Assembly (NCBI GenBank): GCA_030068145.1
Contig: JAPJBO010000542.1
Span: forward strand, 1 to 64,000
Reading direction: 5' to 3'
Origin: Diplonema papillatum
Lineage: Eukaryota > Euglenozoa > Diplonemea > Diplonemida > Diplonemidae
Length of the DNA stretch: 64,000 nucleotides
The notes beneath the pieces were generated by a model that saw only the letters and a program-made list of their open reading frames with translations, ran no database searches and was not told the DNA's origin. A program made the translations under genes and the position numbers. Below are positions 29,748-40,130 of this stretch, piece by piece. Numbering within the stretch: position 1 is the stretch's first letter; each line of letters starts with the position of its first letter.

Positions 29748-32700
29748 CTGCGCCCGGCGCCGGCAGTAGAAGTACCAACCCGGTCTCCCCCATCAGAATC
29801 GGAAGGTCAGCATAACACTGCGGACCTTGAGCGTCACGCGCAAATAATGGCGGCGAACCCGGTCCGACAAGCACCCCAAAGGCAACCATGGGTGCTTATT
29901 ATTCTTAATGGGCGCTACAACGTGATCCCTCTACTTCCTCAGTTTTTCCTGGCACCCCAAGTGCCAGAGCACCCGCCACGTATTCCGGAGCACTCGGACC
30001 GCAACCACCAGGGGATGGAAGAGTCGGTGGGAACCTACCCAATCACCGAAGAATCGTCTGACAAAGGTATGAAACCATTATATTTGTGTATTGGCCTAGT
30101 CTTTCTGAAAAGGAATGGCTCCTGCCTGAAAAGGCCTGTTGGATTATTCACGACAAGACTTGAAAACAGGCGACCTAGGAAATGCAGACACTGTGGAAGA
30201 TGCTGTTTCAGAAGAGGGGGTTGACTATGAAACCAGCTGGTGCCCTGAAGAAGACTGGATCCAGTATCAGATATCGCAAACCTGGGACGCAGGTATATAT
30301 AGTTTCTTTGTCCGTTGTTAAAAGTGCTTGCCGTGTGCCACGGTAACTTTATTTGCAATGCATGCTCTGGAATTCCTTTGGGAAATGCCTCCTACCAACC
30401 CCTAAACCGGCAGGCCGCAAGGTGACGTTCTTCTTTCCTGAGGGGGGGCCATGCGAAGACAGAGATAATGATGAAAATGGGCCCATTGGTTCGGACAAAA
30501 AGTTCCCATGCGCAGAAGAAAATGCTGTTCACCACCTGCCGGCCAATGAAACAGATCAAGGTATGTGCCAAAGGGCCTAAATTTTCTTTAAGTATGGGAT
30601 CAGCACCAAAGGGCCCTACAATCCCACACAACCCAAAATCCAACAGGTGACATGGATCTGGATGAGCCTACTCTTTTGGAACTGATGATTGGAATTCAAA
30701 TGTGTGAACAAACAATTCTTCGCAGCCAGCCTGGCCACAGGGCTTGCCGCCATTCTGGATGCAACCTGGTGTTCAAGACAAGGAGGGAATTATTTCAGCA
30801 CCAAAACACCTGCCCCCACAACCCAAACGCAGATAACTACGAGGTCTGCAAGTACTGCAAGGTGGCAGTAAAGAGGGATTCCCTGGAGGCGCATATGCGC
30901 ACAACAACATGCAGATGTTTTTGCAGGTCCTGCGGCAAGAGGCACAGGACAGCGGAGAAAGCGGAAGCCTGTTGCAGTATTGAAACAAAGAAACGTTCAT
31001 TGAAAAGAAAAGATAAGGACACTGACAAGGAGGACAATGGCAGCAAAGGAAAGAAGCAGAGGAGAGAACCTGACTGCCCTCAAGAGAGTGGGGGCACAAG
31101 GGCCCCCGAAGGTGGCAGCAGCCACAGTTCGGGCCCTATTGGTGATCCCATTAATAGGTGCAAGCACTGCCTTCTGGAACACCAAGCTGGCAATGGTCAG
31201 AGGCATGAGGGTTCCTGCATATTTGAGGGGATGGACATGATGTAGTACCTCCGGGCTGCTGGGGAAAATGAATCCACATATAGGCTGGCCATTCTTCTTA
31301 TGCAACAATCTGTTCACCAGTCAGAAAGTAAGACCAGAAAGGCGGCCAAAGGAAGTTTCCAAAAGCACAAGAATAGAGTTCTTGCAAAGCTGGCAGATGC
31401 CATGGGAGGAACAGACCCTCTAGAGCAGATAAGAGCAAAGTGTGTTTCAGACAGGATTTATGAGGATTGGGTGAGCAAGAACGCATTTGTGCACCAGGTT
31501 CTTAATAGAAGCAAACACTCTGCAGCCATTACAATAGAGGAATACCAGGAAGGCTCTATAGAGGAGCACTCATGCGGGGATATGGTGGCTTGCCCCCGTT
31601 GTTCCTCCTTAGTCTTTCCCAGCGAGCTCGTTAGAGATGGTTCCAAGTGTGCTGCCTGCAGCAAGATTGGGGAAGAAGCCGAAATTCCAGAGGACATTGG
31701 GTTTGCTTCTGAGATTCACAGAGGGTTGTTTGCTGACCCTCTCTTTCTTAACAACTCTCTGGTGGTAAATTCTCATTTCCAGATGGCGTGCAGCATACAT
31801 CGCAAGAGCGAGGCATTTTCTGGAATGACAGGGCCAAGAAACCTGGCAGTGGTAGGAAAGGGGGTTAAGAAACTTCTTCCACTGGACCCAGATGCTGCAT
31901 TCAGGAATGATACCTGGGACAGGTGAGGAGGATGCTGCTCTTGCCGGCCTTGCTGGGGGCCAAATCAGAAATGAGGCCTTGAAAAGCAAGTGCACCTGGA
32001 TTGGCGAGTCCCTTCGCCAGGCGAACTTTTATGTACGCATGATAATGAGTGCTTACGACGTACAAAGGTCACTTGGAGAAGAAAGCGAAGTAACAATTCA
32101 CCTTGATGAGAAACGGACTATGGTAGATGGAACTGGCTACAACTTCAAAAACGAATTCGCTGAGGAAGAAATGAAAGCCATATTTTCAATTTCGGACAGA
32201 ACCGGGGAAGATGCCAGGCAAGAGTTTGGTGTCTGGAAGCTGGACGGTGAATACAAGAAGATTACGGACCTGCACCCTTACTTTGAACCACTTGCCTTTC
32301 CACTGATCCACTGGAGTCCAAACGCCCGCAGCGGTTGGGCCTTTCATACAGAATCCCGCCCCACCTCTTACAAAGGTATTTCTGCCCTTGCATACGGCCG
32401 CTTTCATATGTTTTACCGGCCAGCTGGTCCAGGACCCTCCCTTGTTGGAAGAAGACTTTCTGAGTATTTCATACTTCAGAATGCAACCCGGGCCATAACT
32501 CAGCGGCTTCAGTTTCAAAGCTTAAAAATGAACAAAAAGTACGGAACAGCTGATGAGCTGAGAAATATGGCCGGTGATCCTGAGTCATTGAAAAGCCACA
32601 AGGTGACCCGTCTCACAGGAGAATACGAAAGGGGATACCGGGCAAGAATGCAAGCTTTGAACGATGCCTTGGCGCTACGAGCAAGAATGGGCTGCCCTGA

Positions 32701-34717
32701 CTATTTTTACACAGTGACAGCCGATCCTGGATGGGAAGACATCCAAAAGCACCTTCGGCCTGGGGAGAGCCCCAAGCATAGGGCTGACCTGGTTCATCGA
32801 GTGTTCAACGCAAAAATGGATGCAATAAAAAAAGAAATTCGAGATGGCGCTTTTGGAACTTTTATGGGAATGGTCTGCGTGGTGGAATACCAAAAACGGG
32901 GTCTTCCCCATTTTCACATGCTGGTCTGGGTGGAAGAAAAGGATAAGCCTAAGAACCCATCAATTCTTGACCAGTTGGTAAATGCACAGCTTCCTGACCC
33001 AGAATCGCAGGCAGACTTGTTTGAAGCAGTGTCCGAACACTGCATGCATGTTCGTTGCGCAGATATCAGAAACTCAGTCTGCAAGATTAGGGGGAAGGAT
33101 GGGTATCCAAGGTGCAAAAGCCACTTTCCAAAGGCGATGTGTGAGGATTCAACTGTTGCAAGCCACCAGACCTATTCCACCCCAAAGCGGCCCGACAATG
33201 GCCGGACCACCATGGCCACAGAGGAAGAATACAAAAGAATAAGGGAGAAATCCGGAGACCCCGAAGCAGTACTACCCTTTTCCATTCGTGACAACAGCTA
33301 TGTGGTGGCACATAACATATACATGCTTATGAGATTTAGGTCCCACCAGAACCTGGAGCCAGTGGGTTCACCAAAGGTGATCAAATACCTGTTTAAGTAC
33401 CTTTTCAAAGGAAATGAGCAGGCCAGCCTTGAGCTCGAGAACGGCGAAAGAAGTGAAATGCTTCACTACCTCACTTCCATGTGCATGGGGTCCCTGGAGG
33501 CAGCAGGTTACCTGATCGGAACAAAAATGATTGATATTTTCCCCCCGGTTCAGCGGTTAGAAGTGCATCTTCCTGCAAAAGAACTCCTTTTTTGCGAGGA
33601 AGGATGGGAAAGGCAGACGGCAGCAAGAGGCAGAAACACATCATTGCTGCAGTGGATGGAGGCTGTGGTTAAGTCCCTCTCTGGCGAGACAGCAATAGAA
33701 ACACTCAGTTATCTCGAGGTTCCTGAGTACTTTTCCCTCACCGAAAAAGGATGGAAGCTAAGGCCAACATGGAAGTGGAACAATGAACAGGAAAGGTTTG
33801 TTCAGGCTGACAGATCCAGAATTGGCAATAGGGTTCCGTGCATTGGCCGCATTGCCAGGGTTCCTGTAAAGAACAGGGAGCTATCAGCTCTCCGGTCCCT
33901 TCTGATGGTGACAAAGGGCGCCCAAAACTTTGAAGAAATCAGAACATACAATGACAGAACTTACGACACCTTCCAAGAAGCAGCAAGTGCCAGGGGGGTT
34001 TTGGATGGTTGGGAACTTGTTGAAAAGACCATGAACGAAGCCCTTTTGACAACACTTTCGGCCAAGTGTCTCAGGCACACATTTTGTGTTTTGTTAGACT
34101 CTTTCCCTGTTCCACCCCAACAAGCAAAACACATATTTGAACACAATTTGGTTGTCTTCTGTTGCCGCGCCCCTGAAAGGCATGAGAGAAACAGGGTCCA
34201 GGGAGAACCAACAGAGGAAGAATACCAAGAGTCCCTGTGGGACATGCAGGGCCTTATGAGAAATCTTAACGGAAAGACACTGTCTGAGTTTGGCCTTCCG
34301 AACCCAGACCCAAAGTGGAGATACACAAAGAGAGGTGGGGCACCTCAGTCTGACAATTGGATGGTTCACGATGCGCTTGATTACAATGAGATTGAGGATT
34401 GGGAGAGGTACAAGAGAGCGGAACCCCTTCTCAACAGAGAGCAGAGAGAGGCGTTGGAGAAGATCCAATGGTCTGTTTCATCCGGTGAAGGCAAAATGTT
34501 CCTCCTTCACGGGAGTGCTGGGACAGGAAAAACCTTCCTCTACGATGCTGTTCTCTCCTGGGCCCGGAGCCATAGAGGAATGGAAGAGACCCCGGAAACA
34601 GAGGCAAACAGGCCGATTGCAATCGCTGTTGCCTCCTCTGGAATTGCGGCCATGAACCTTCGGGGGGGAAGAACAGCGCACAATCGTTTTCGTCTCCCCC
34701 TGATCACGACAACGAGC
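29748..34717 (+). mobile_element. Helitron, truncated at the 3' side
   Basis: Rolling-circle DNA transposon on the plus strand. It holds a Rep/helicase gene (next entry) but ends inside the helicase where a LINE fragment starts (about 34718). I see neither a convincing 5' TC end nor the 3' hairpin with CTRR, so the true left end is unknown and probably lies between 29520 and 29748. Non-autonomous in its present form. Confidence 0.8.
29748..34717 (+). pseudogene. Helitron Rep-helicase gene, multi-exon, interrupted
   Basis: Exons: 29748-30066 (after TATAGTTTCAG; first ATG 29847), 30170-30292, 30414-30560, 30647 onward; the introns of 103, 121 and 86 bases are GT-AG and all phase 1. The fourth exon codes for Cys/His fingers (CRHSGCNLVFKTRRELFQHQ; CKYCKVAVKRDSLEAH) and a Lys-rich segment. 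A TAG at 31243-31245 interrupts an otherwise continuous frame (MDMM, stop, YLRAAGENE). At 31923-31968 lies either a 46-base mini-intron (ACAG/GTGAGG to AAATCAG, giving WDRNEALK) or a frameshift. Then the Helitron N-terminal domain, the HUH motif GLPHFHMLVW (HFH at 32909-32917), the Rep tyrosine region KYLFKYLFKG (33383-33412) and PIF1-type helicase Walker A GSAGTGKT (34511-34534) plus SSGIAAMNLRGGRTAH. Later helicase motifs are missing. Confidence 0.85.
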
Positions 34718-35240
34718 GTTATATACCGCCTCTGGGCGGCGACGCGTTCTCCGTTTCGTGAGGGAGTGGCAGGAATCGTGGGCGCACCCCGTCAACGCGG
34801 TTTCAGGAAGAGGGGAACGACACAGGAGGTGTACTGGCTCTAGACGGAAGATGGAAGCAGCTCTGTTGGACGACGAGAATCTTTTTGCCGTAGCCTTCGG
34901 CTACAACAAATGTTTCGATCGGATACCGCAGGAGATCATGTTGAAGCTTGTAGAAGACATGGGACTACCGCCATCAGTGTTGAATGCAGTGCGCGACGGT
35001 TCAAGCTTCCGACCGGGCTCGGGAAGGAGTTCCAGGCGACGAACGGGATTTGCAGGGCTGTCCGCTGTGATCTTTTTGAACGCGCTTGTGTCGGTCTGGA
35101 GTACCTTGTTGAAGAGGAGGTCCCTGGAGCCGCAAGCATTTGCAGATGACACTGAGGTCTTGACGAAGACGAAGCCAGATATGACGGACAGTGGCTTTGA
35201 TGCAGGAGTTTTGCAGCGACACGGGTCAGCGGCCCAACGC
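34718..35240 (+). mobile_element. LINE (non-LTR) reverse-transcriptase fragment
   Basis: Begins where the Helitron helicase stops. Recognisable blocks: VIYRLWAATRSP, GFRKRGTTQEVYWL, then (another frame) AVAFGYNKCFDRIPQEIMLKLVEDMG, a third-frame piece FKLPTGLGKEFQATNGIC, then AVIFLNALVSVW and QAFADDTEVLTKTKPDM, the LINE version of the F-A-D-D catalytic motif. At least three frame changes within 500 bases show that it is dead. The 5' endonuclease part and 3' end are absent. It was either inserted into the Helitron or joined to it by deletion. Confidence 0.8.
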
Positions 35241-35640
35241 TCGAAGAGCAAATGGACTGAAGCTACGCAAACCCGGGGAAACCTGAGGACGAGGAGTTTC
35301 AGATGGCAGAGCAAGACGCCCGAGCCGAAGCGACCGACGGACCACAGAGGCGAAAGGCAGAAAAGGGAAGGCAGGCACGGTCGGTTGAGGAGCGGCAAGC
35401 GCGGAGAAGGCAACGAGTACAGAGCAGTCCAACGCGCAGGCGAGCAGTGATGCGGACACAAACGGAAAGACGCCCGCGCAGCAGGGAGTGGAGACGAGGT
35501 GACGCAAAACGAAGGAAGCGCGAAGCAACCAGCCCGGACGAACCAGCGAGATTCAAGACCAGGCGACCAAGAGAAGGGGGGGACACGGCCCAGAGTCCCG
35601 GGCAAAGCAGCCTGGAACCAGTGTGATGGGCCTTTCCTCG
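35241..35640 (+). other. Arg/Glu-rich open stretch, origin unknown
   Basis: Two plus frames stay open and read Arg, Glu, Lys and Gln-rich sequence (VEERQARRRQRVQSS; DAKRRKREATSPDEP). It may be the continuation of the LINE or a low-complexity host exon. No domain recognised, no splice support. Confidence 0.3.
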
Positions 35641-35711
35641 GAGGGGCTCACGCACTCAAAATTCGACTTATAAGCAGCAGTGACGCGTCGGCAGGTGCTT
35701 GTTCAAAAATA

Positions 35712-36008
35712 AAATACTCGACGTAGCTGCTTCGACTCCGAATGGAAGGGGGGAAATATAGAGGTAAGGGGCAAATACAATACAAACACAATCTGATTTG
35801 TTCTTCGCTTACACCACCGTGTGTTGTTTTCTCACTCAGGATTTCTTGACCTGTTGTGTTTGTGTGATTTGTCGTGTAGGGGTAGACCCGCATGACCTCA
35901 CGTCCGTTCAACACGTGGTTCGGTAGTTACAGCACTTGGGATCCCTTCTGTTCTTTGTCGGGCAGCATCGTCGAGCATTTCCTTTCAAGCTGGCGCTTAT
36001 GTAAAACA
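35712..36008 (+). repeat. Repeat B, copy 3, full
   Basis: AAATACTCGACGTAGCTGC to GGCGCTTATGTAAAA, nearly identical to 9342-9640 apart from a few small indels. It abuts the end of the unrecognised minus-strand exon at 36035 onward. Confidence 0.88.
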
Positions 36009-36034
36009 AAAAAAGTACGCCGCACACACCAGTC

Positions 36035-36480
36035 GTGTAGCAGTTGACTTTCGCCTTGAAGCAGAACTCGCGCAGTTCCTTGTCGGTGCAGGCAAGCATG
36101 ACGACCGCAGCCTTTCGGAAGTAGCCAACGCCCGGTGTCCGTGGCCGCGTTCGGCGTTCTTTGGCCGGCTCGCCTTCAGGCTTCGGTGCGTCCGTCCCAG
36201 CATCCGCTGGCTTCGCTTCGCGGGCGCTGTCTTCGGAGGCTCCTTCCTCCTGGGTTTGCTGCTGCTGCTGGTTGTCGCCAGCTGCTCGCTTCCGCAGTGT
36301 CTTCTTCTTATGGCTTCTCTTGCAACGGTTTGGAGACGCGTCGTCGCCCGTGGCTCTTTCAGCGCTGTCGGACGCGTTCTCTTGAGCCTCCTTCGAAGCT
36401 TCCGGACTGTGTTGTAAATTTGTGGACGCCACGTCCGAAGTTGAGTTCCGCGCTGAAATCATCCAGCAACTCCTAACGGG
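36035..36480 (-). CDS. Possible exon, Lys/Glu/Gln-rich protein
   Basis: Minus-strand open stretch with coding-like composition: many Asp, Glu, Ser, then KRSHKKKTLRKRAAGDN, a glutamine run, an acidic/Pro segment and a folded-looking end (RKAAVVMLACTDKELREFC). It ends at a possible donor CTACACGACTG/GTGTGTGC, followed at once by repeat B. An AG (TGATTTCAG at about 36455) could open it. Probably the same gene as 36722-37009, but I could not make the phases agree. A nuclear protein is a guess from composition. Confidence 0.33.
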
Positions 36481-36721
36481 GGCGGTGGTGGTAACTGTCA
36501 TCTCCACCTGTCCCGTGAACCAGCCTAGCACCAGTGCGGTTGTCCCTCCTTTGCTAATAATAGTTGCGGCAGGGTTTTTTTTTTGAATCAGTCGCAACTA
36601 TTCTTCACCTGCGAGATGTATTTCGCGGAATCGCAGCTGGGGCTGTGGACTGTTTCGACGTGCACGTGCCTTCGCAGGCCAGGGACAAGGCGAAAAGAGA
36701 GGAAGAGCGCGAGACATACAC

Positions 36722-37009
36722 GTCGACAGCCGTCATGTCTACATCCAAGGGCTCAGCCTCTTGGACGCCGTCAGGCAACGACTCGTTGTCGTCTTCGTTC
36801 CGGGCGCTTGGACCGGCCACGGTGTTCACGTCCAGGTCGCGGTCGGGTGACATTCGCTCGTCGGCTGTCTCTGGCAGCGACTCTTCGTCGTCGTCACGGC
36901 AGAGCTTTCTCAGCGCATCGGCACTCCCCTTGCCCCACAACTGCCTAATCTCCGCCTGCACTTCCTCGCTTGCCTCGTGGAATCCTGTGTTCAGTATGTT
37001 GCGAGTCAT
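36722..37009 (-). CDS. Probable first exon, acidic unrecognised protein
   Basis: ATG at 37009, then 96 codons to a GTGTATG donor in phase 0. The N terminus MTRNILNTGFHEASEEVQAE continues into a helical stretch (IRQLWGKGSADALRKLCRDD) and a long Asp/Glu/Ser-rich region (DDDEESLPETADERMSPDRD). No known domain. The ATG lies only about 8 bases from a repeat A fragment (37017-37095), so that repeat occupies the 5' leader or promoter. Confidence 0.42.
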
Positions 37010-37016
37010 CGAGGCT

Positions 37017-37095
37017 CAGCACATTTACCTCCTTTGATCTATCGCAACCGGCAGTCTCCTCAAGCATATCCTACAAAGCAGGTGCTTATACAAAA
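37017..37095 (+). repeat. Repeat A, right-end fragment
   Basis: CAGCACATTTACCTCCTTTG to GCAGGTGCTTATACAAAA. It is followed by a 5'-shortened repeat C copy (37096-37243), the same A-then-C order as at 26655-26993. Confidence 0.85.
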
Positions 37096-37243
37096 GAAGA
37101 AGGTATTTTTATTCTTCGCTTCTTCTCACGAACGGGGGGTCGGTCCTGCTTTTGGCTTTGTAGGTTCTCCCGACTCCCCAAATCGTAGCTAGCACAAACT
37201 CAAGAGGTCTAGTCAACTATTCCCTGCAGTATTAGCATACTTT
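37096..37243 (+). repeat. Dispersed repeat C, copy 2, 5' shortened
   Basis: TTTTTATTCTTCGCTTCTTC, GGTTCTCCCGACTCCCC, CAACTATTCCCTGCAGTATT, GCATACTTTCAA. It lacks the GAATAGTTG start. Confidence 0.85.
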
Positions 37244-37490
37244 CAAAAAATACTCGAGGGACTGCATTGTGTCATTTCGAAGGAGGCTAGAGGGGGAGAA
37301 AACAATACGACTACAAACTCTGTAGCACAGAGTGGGTTTTTTTTGTTGAACGCTTACCATTAAACCCAGATTCACTTGTGTTTCGTGTGGGCTACAGCAC
37401 GTTTACCTCCTTTGATCTATCGCGACCGGCAGTCTCCAACCGGCAGTCTCCTCAAGCATTTCCTACAAAGCAGGTGCTTCTACAAAAAAA
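37244..37490 (+). repeat. Repeat A, full copy with small inner duplications
   Basis: AAAATACTCGAGGGACTGC to GCAGGTGCTTCTACAAAA. It carries an extra CTCTGTAGCACAG near 37320 and a doubled AACCGGCAGTCTCC near 37437. It ends about 10 bases from the splice donor of the His-rich exon. Confidence 0.88.
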
Positions 37491-37499
37491 CAAGTGTAC

Positions 37500-37899
37500 C
37501 TTGGGCCAGCTCTGGGTTCGTTCCCAGGATGAAGTCGAAGGGGCACGAGAGGAGAGTCTCGTCGTCGAACTCCGAATCGGACCCATCGTCGGCACCGGCG
37601 TGCGAGTCGGAGTGAGAGTGCGCGTGGGAGTGCGAGTGCGAATGCGAGTGCGAATGCGAGTGGGAGTGCCCGTGGCCCCCGCACGGCCGGCCCCCGTGCG
37701 AGAGGCCCAAGTGGCCGGCGTGCAGCGACGCGCCGTTAGCGACCGCGCCCTTGGCGGCCCGCTCCCGCAAGGCCATCAGGTCGCTCCACGCCACGACGTC
37801 CGGCGCGTCGTCCAAGTCGTTCACGGCGATGTCCTCAACTTCCGCGGCCCCCACGGCCACCGGCGGCGGCGAGTCGTAGCCGTCGTCGTGGGCGGGTTC
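37500..37899 (-). CDS. Internal exon, histidine-rich protein
   Basis: A good acceptor (CCCCCTCTCCATCCAG) opens at 37899 and a donor (CCCAAG/GTACAC) closes at 37500: 133 codons plus one base. The exon reads EPAHDDGYDSPPP, an acidic stretch (EDIAVNDLDDAPDVVAW), SDLMALRERAAKG, then GGHGHSHSHSHSHSH (about nine His-Ser/Ala pairs, with AHSHSDSHAG) and DDGSDSEFDDETLLSCPFDFILG. His-Ser runs like this occur in metal-binding loops of zinc transporters of the ZIP and CDF families, but no membrane segment is visible here, so the link is only suggestive. The codons of the run are all CAC/CAT plus TCN/GCN, so it can grow or shrink by slippage. Confidence 0.5.
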
Positions 37900-38133
37900 C
37901 TGGATGGAGAGGGGGTTAGTTATATTATTTGCCGCACGGCGAACAAGAGCAAGCGACGATTCCGATGCCTAATCTGATTGCGAACTTGCTACTAGCTCAC
38001 AGCAACAGTTGCAACATACAAGGGTTGCACCACGACGAAAGCGCAGCAAACATGACCCTTTTGGAGTCGCGTAGCGAAAAGCTGGCATAGTGTGGTACTC
38101 ATTTGCATGGATCCTCAAGCGAACTATGACTCT

Positions 38134-38582
38134 AAAATACTCGAGGGACTGCCTTGTGCTCATTTCGAAGGAGGCTAGAGGGGGAGAATAGTTGAGTTGC
38201 AGCTCTTGACAAAGATTATTTTGTGCGCACTAGCGTAACTCACCTGCTTTGGTAAGTTTCATGTTGTACGCTGCCAAATACTAATTTTTAGTACCAACAA
38301 TGCATTGTTAACACAAAAAAGAAAGTGATTTTATTCTTCGCTTTTCTCACGAACGGGGCGGTCGGTCCTGCTTTTGGCTTTGTAAGTTCTCCCGACTCCC
38401 CAATTCGTGGTTAGCACAGACTCAAGAGACTATTCCCTGCAGTATGGCATACGTTCAAGAAATCAATACCAACTACAAAAAGTGGGTATTTTTTGTTGAA
38501 CGCTTACGCCCGCCACTGAACCCAGATTCGCAACTGGCAGTCTCCTCAAGCATTTCCTACAAAGCAGGTGCTTGTACAAAAT
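38134..38582 (+). repeat. Repeat A split by repeat C, itself split by element D
   Basis: Repeat A left part (38134-38188), then repeat C (38189-38461) containing a partial element D (38224-38313), then the rest of repeat A (38462-38582). Three layers give relative ages: A oldest, then C, then D. The A sequence resumes near where it was cut, with GA or GAA on both sides of C as a possible short target duplication. Confidence 0.8.
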
Positions 38583-38812
38583 ATGCCTTCGCTCTTTCGC
38601 TATCCTTTCAAAAACTGTTGCGTTGACGCATCCACACCTTTCTGAGCAGGCCGAGTTTGGGCCCCCTCTACAGGTTGTTCTTCTTCTTTTCACCTTGTTT
38701 AGGGATCTCTATGTGAAGCACGGACATGTAAATGTGACAGTGACATGATCTTCAGTATGGTGTTGGTTCGCTCATTCAGGCTTACATTTTTGGAACACAT
38801 TGCAATGTCTCG

Positions 38813-39070
38813 AAAAATACTCGAGGGGCTGCCTTGTACTTACTTCGAAGGAGGCTAGAGGAGGAGAAATGTGAAAACGGGTTTTTGCCTGGAGGCTTTT
38901 TCGTGTTATTTTGCAAATGCTTTGAGCTATCTTTGTGGCTGTGCTTTCAGTCGTCTTCTTAACCATGGTTAACCATGGAAACAATACAACTACAAAGTGG
39001 GTCTTTTTTGTTGAACGCTTACGCCCGCCACTGAACCCAGATTCACCTGTGTTTCGTGTGGGCTACAGCA
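38813..39070 (+). repeat. Repeat A with a ~100 bp insertion
   Basis: AAAATACTCGAGGGGCTGCC to GAGGAGAAA, then about 100 foreign bases ending in AACCATGGTTAACCATGG, then AAACAATACAACTAC onward through the core to CTACAGCACC. The right end is replaced by repeat E (39068-39178). Confidence 0.8.
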
Positions 39071-39178
39071 CCCTGAGCCCAAATCCTGGACGTGGTTTCA
39101 GGGGGCAAATTTGGCAAATGATCATGATCAGAAGGTCCTACTTGGGCGGTTCAGTTTCCTCACACATTGCATGTGGCT
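39068..39178 (+). repeat. Dispersed repeat E, copy 2
   Basis: CCCAAATCCTGGACGTGG to CACACATTGCATGTGG, matching 26550-26640. It replaces the tail of repeat A. Confidence 0.85.
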
Positions 39179-39343
39179 AAAAAAAAAAACGGAACCGCAA
39201 AGGCTGTCGTTTGACGCACCACCAGGGCCAGGGCATCCGTAAATAATGCTTCGTTCGGCGTGGGTGGTGCCCCCAGGCGCCCAGGCCGCGGCTTCCACCC
39301 ATCCAAGCCCCTCCCTCGCCCAGCAACCGTTAAAACTGAATAC

Positions 39344-39964
39344 CTTGTCCTCGGACGCCTGCAAAGGCAGAGGCACGACGACGTCCTCGGCGGCGGGAGC
39401 AGCGAAGGTTACCTTCGCGGGGGATGGCCGCCCGGCGAGGGCCGCCGCGTCCGCCTCGCGCTCGCTGCGCTCGCGCCGGGCGACGATCTCCTCAGTTTTT
39501 TGGGCGACGCTGACCATCTCCTCGTGGTACGCCTCCCAGCCGGCGAGCTTCTGCCCAGCAGTCATGTGGGCCCGCTTGCTCGGCGGGTCGTCTGCGCCAG
39601 TGCCGGTCTGGTGCGCACGGAAGCCCGCGGGCGCCTTCGCCTCGCCCGCAAAAACCTCGGGAAACGGGTCCAGGGCTGAGCAGCGCGCCGCCGCGGGCTG
39701 GGGCTGATCGGTCGCCTCGTCGGGCTGCCCTGCGCCCTCTTCCTTCCACGCCCCGGTCGCGTAGTGGGCGCAGTTCCACGGCTTCACCGGCGGCTCGCCG
39801 ATGACGCGCTTGTCGGCCCACGTAACCTTGTTCTCCTTGTCGGCGTCGTCCGCTGCGCCTTCCGGTTTCTCCCGCTGCTTCGGCTTCGCGCCGGCGTCCC
39901 ACCAGTTCCCTTGGAACCACCACGCGCCGCTGTTCTCCGCTGCATCGCGAGCGGGAGAACCCAT
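39344..39964 (-). CDS. First exon, Trp/Lys-rich unrecognised protein
   Basis: ATG at 39964 opens 207 codons ending exactly at a donor GAGGACAAG/GTATTC, phase 0. The protein starts MGSPARDAAENSGAWWFQGN and continues with WWDAGAKPKQREKPEG, VTWADKRVIGEPPVKPW, CAHYATGAWKEEG, a Pro/Ala-rich part (AEVF-like EVFAGEAKAPAGFR), and a helical end (LAGWEAYHEEMVSVAQK; IVARRERSEREADAAALAG). The tryptophan-rich N terminus (eight Trp in about 65 residues) is striking. No family recognised. Following exons are not visible; downstream lie repeats E and A. The gene's own 5' end is duplicated at 40131-40490. Confidence 0.5.
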
Positions 39965-40130
39965 GGGGGTGTGCGTGCCTTTAGTTCGACACGGCGAAGT
40001 CCAAAAAGATCTACCACCCCAGGAAGAAACGCAGGTGGGGTGGAGAGGGGACGTGGAAGCTGGAGAAGAGAAAGAGAGAGAGTGCGTGTTTGTCTGTTCA
40101 TGGCTTAAAGTGGGTAGTCTCTGGTGGCAT

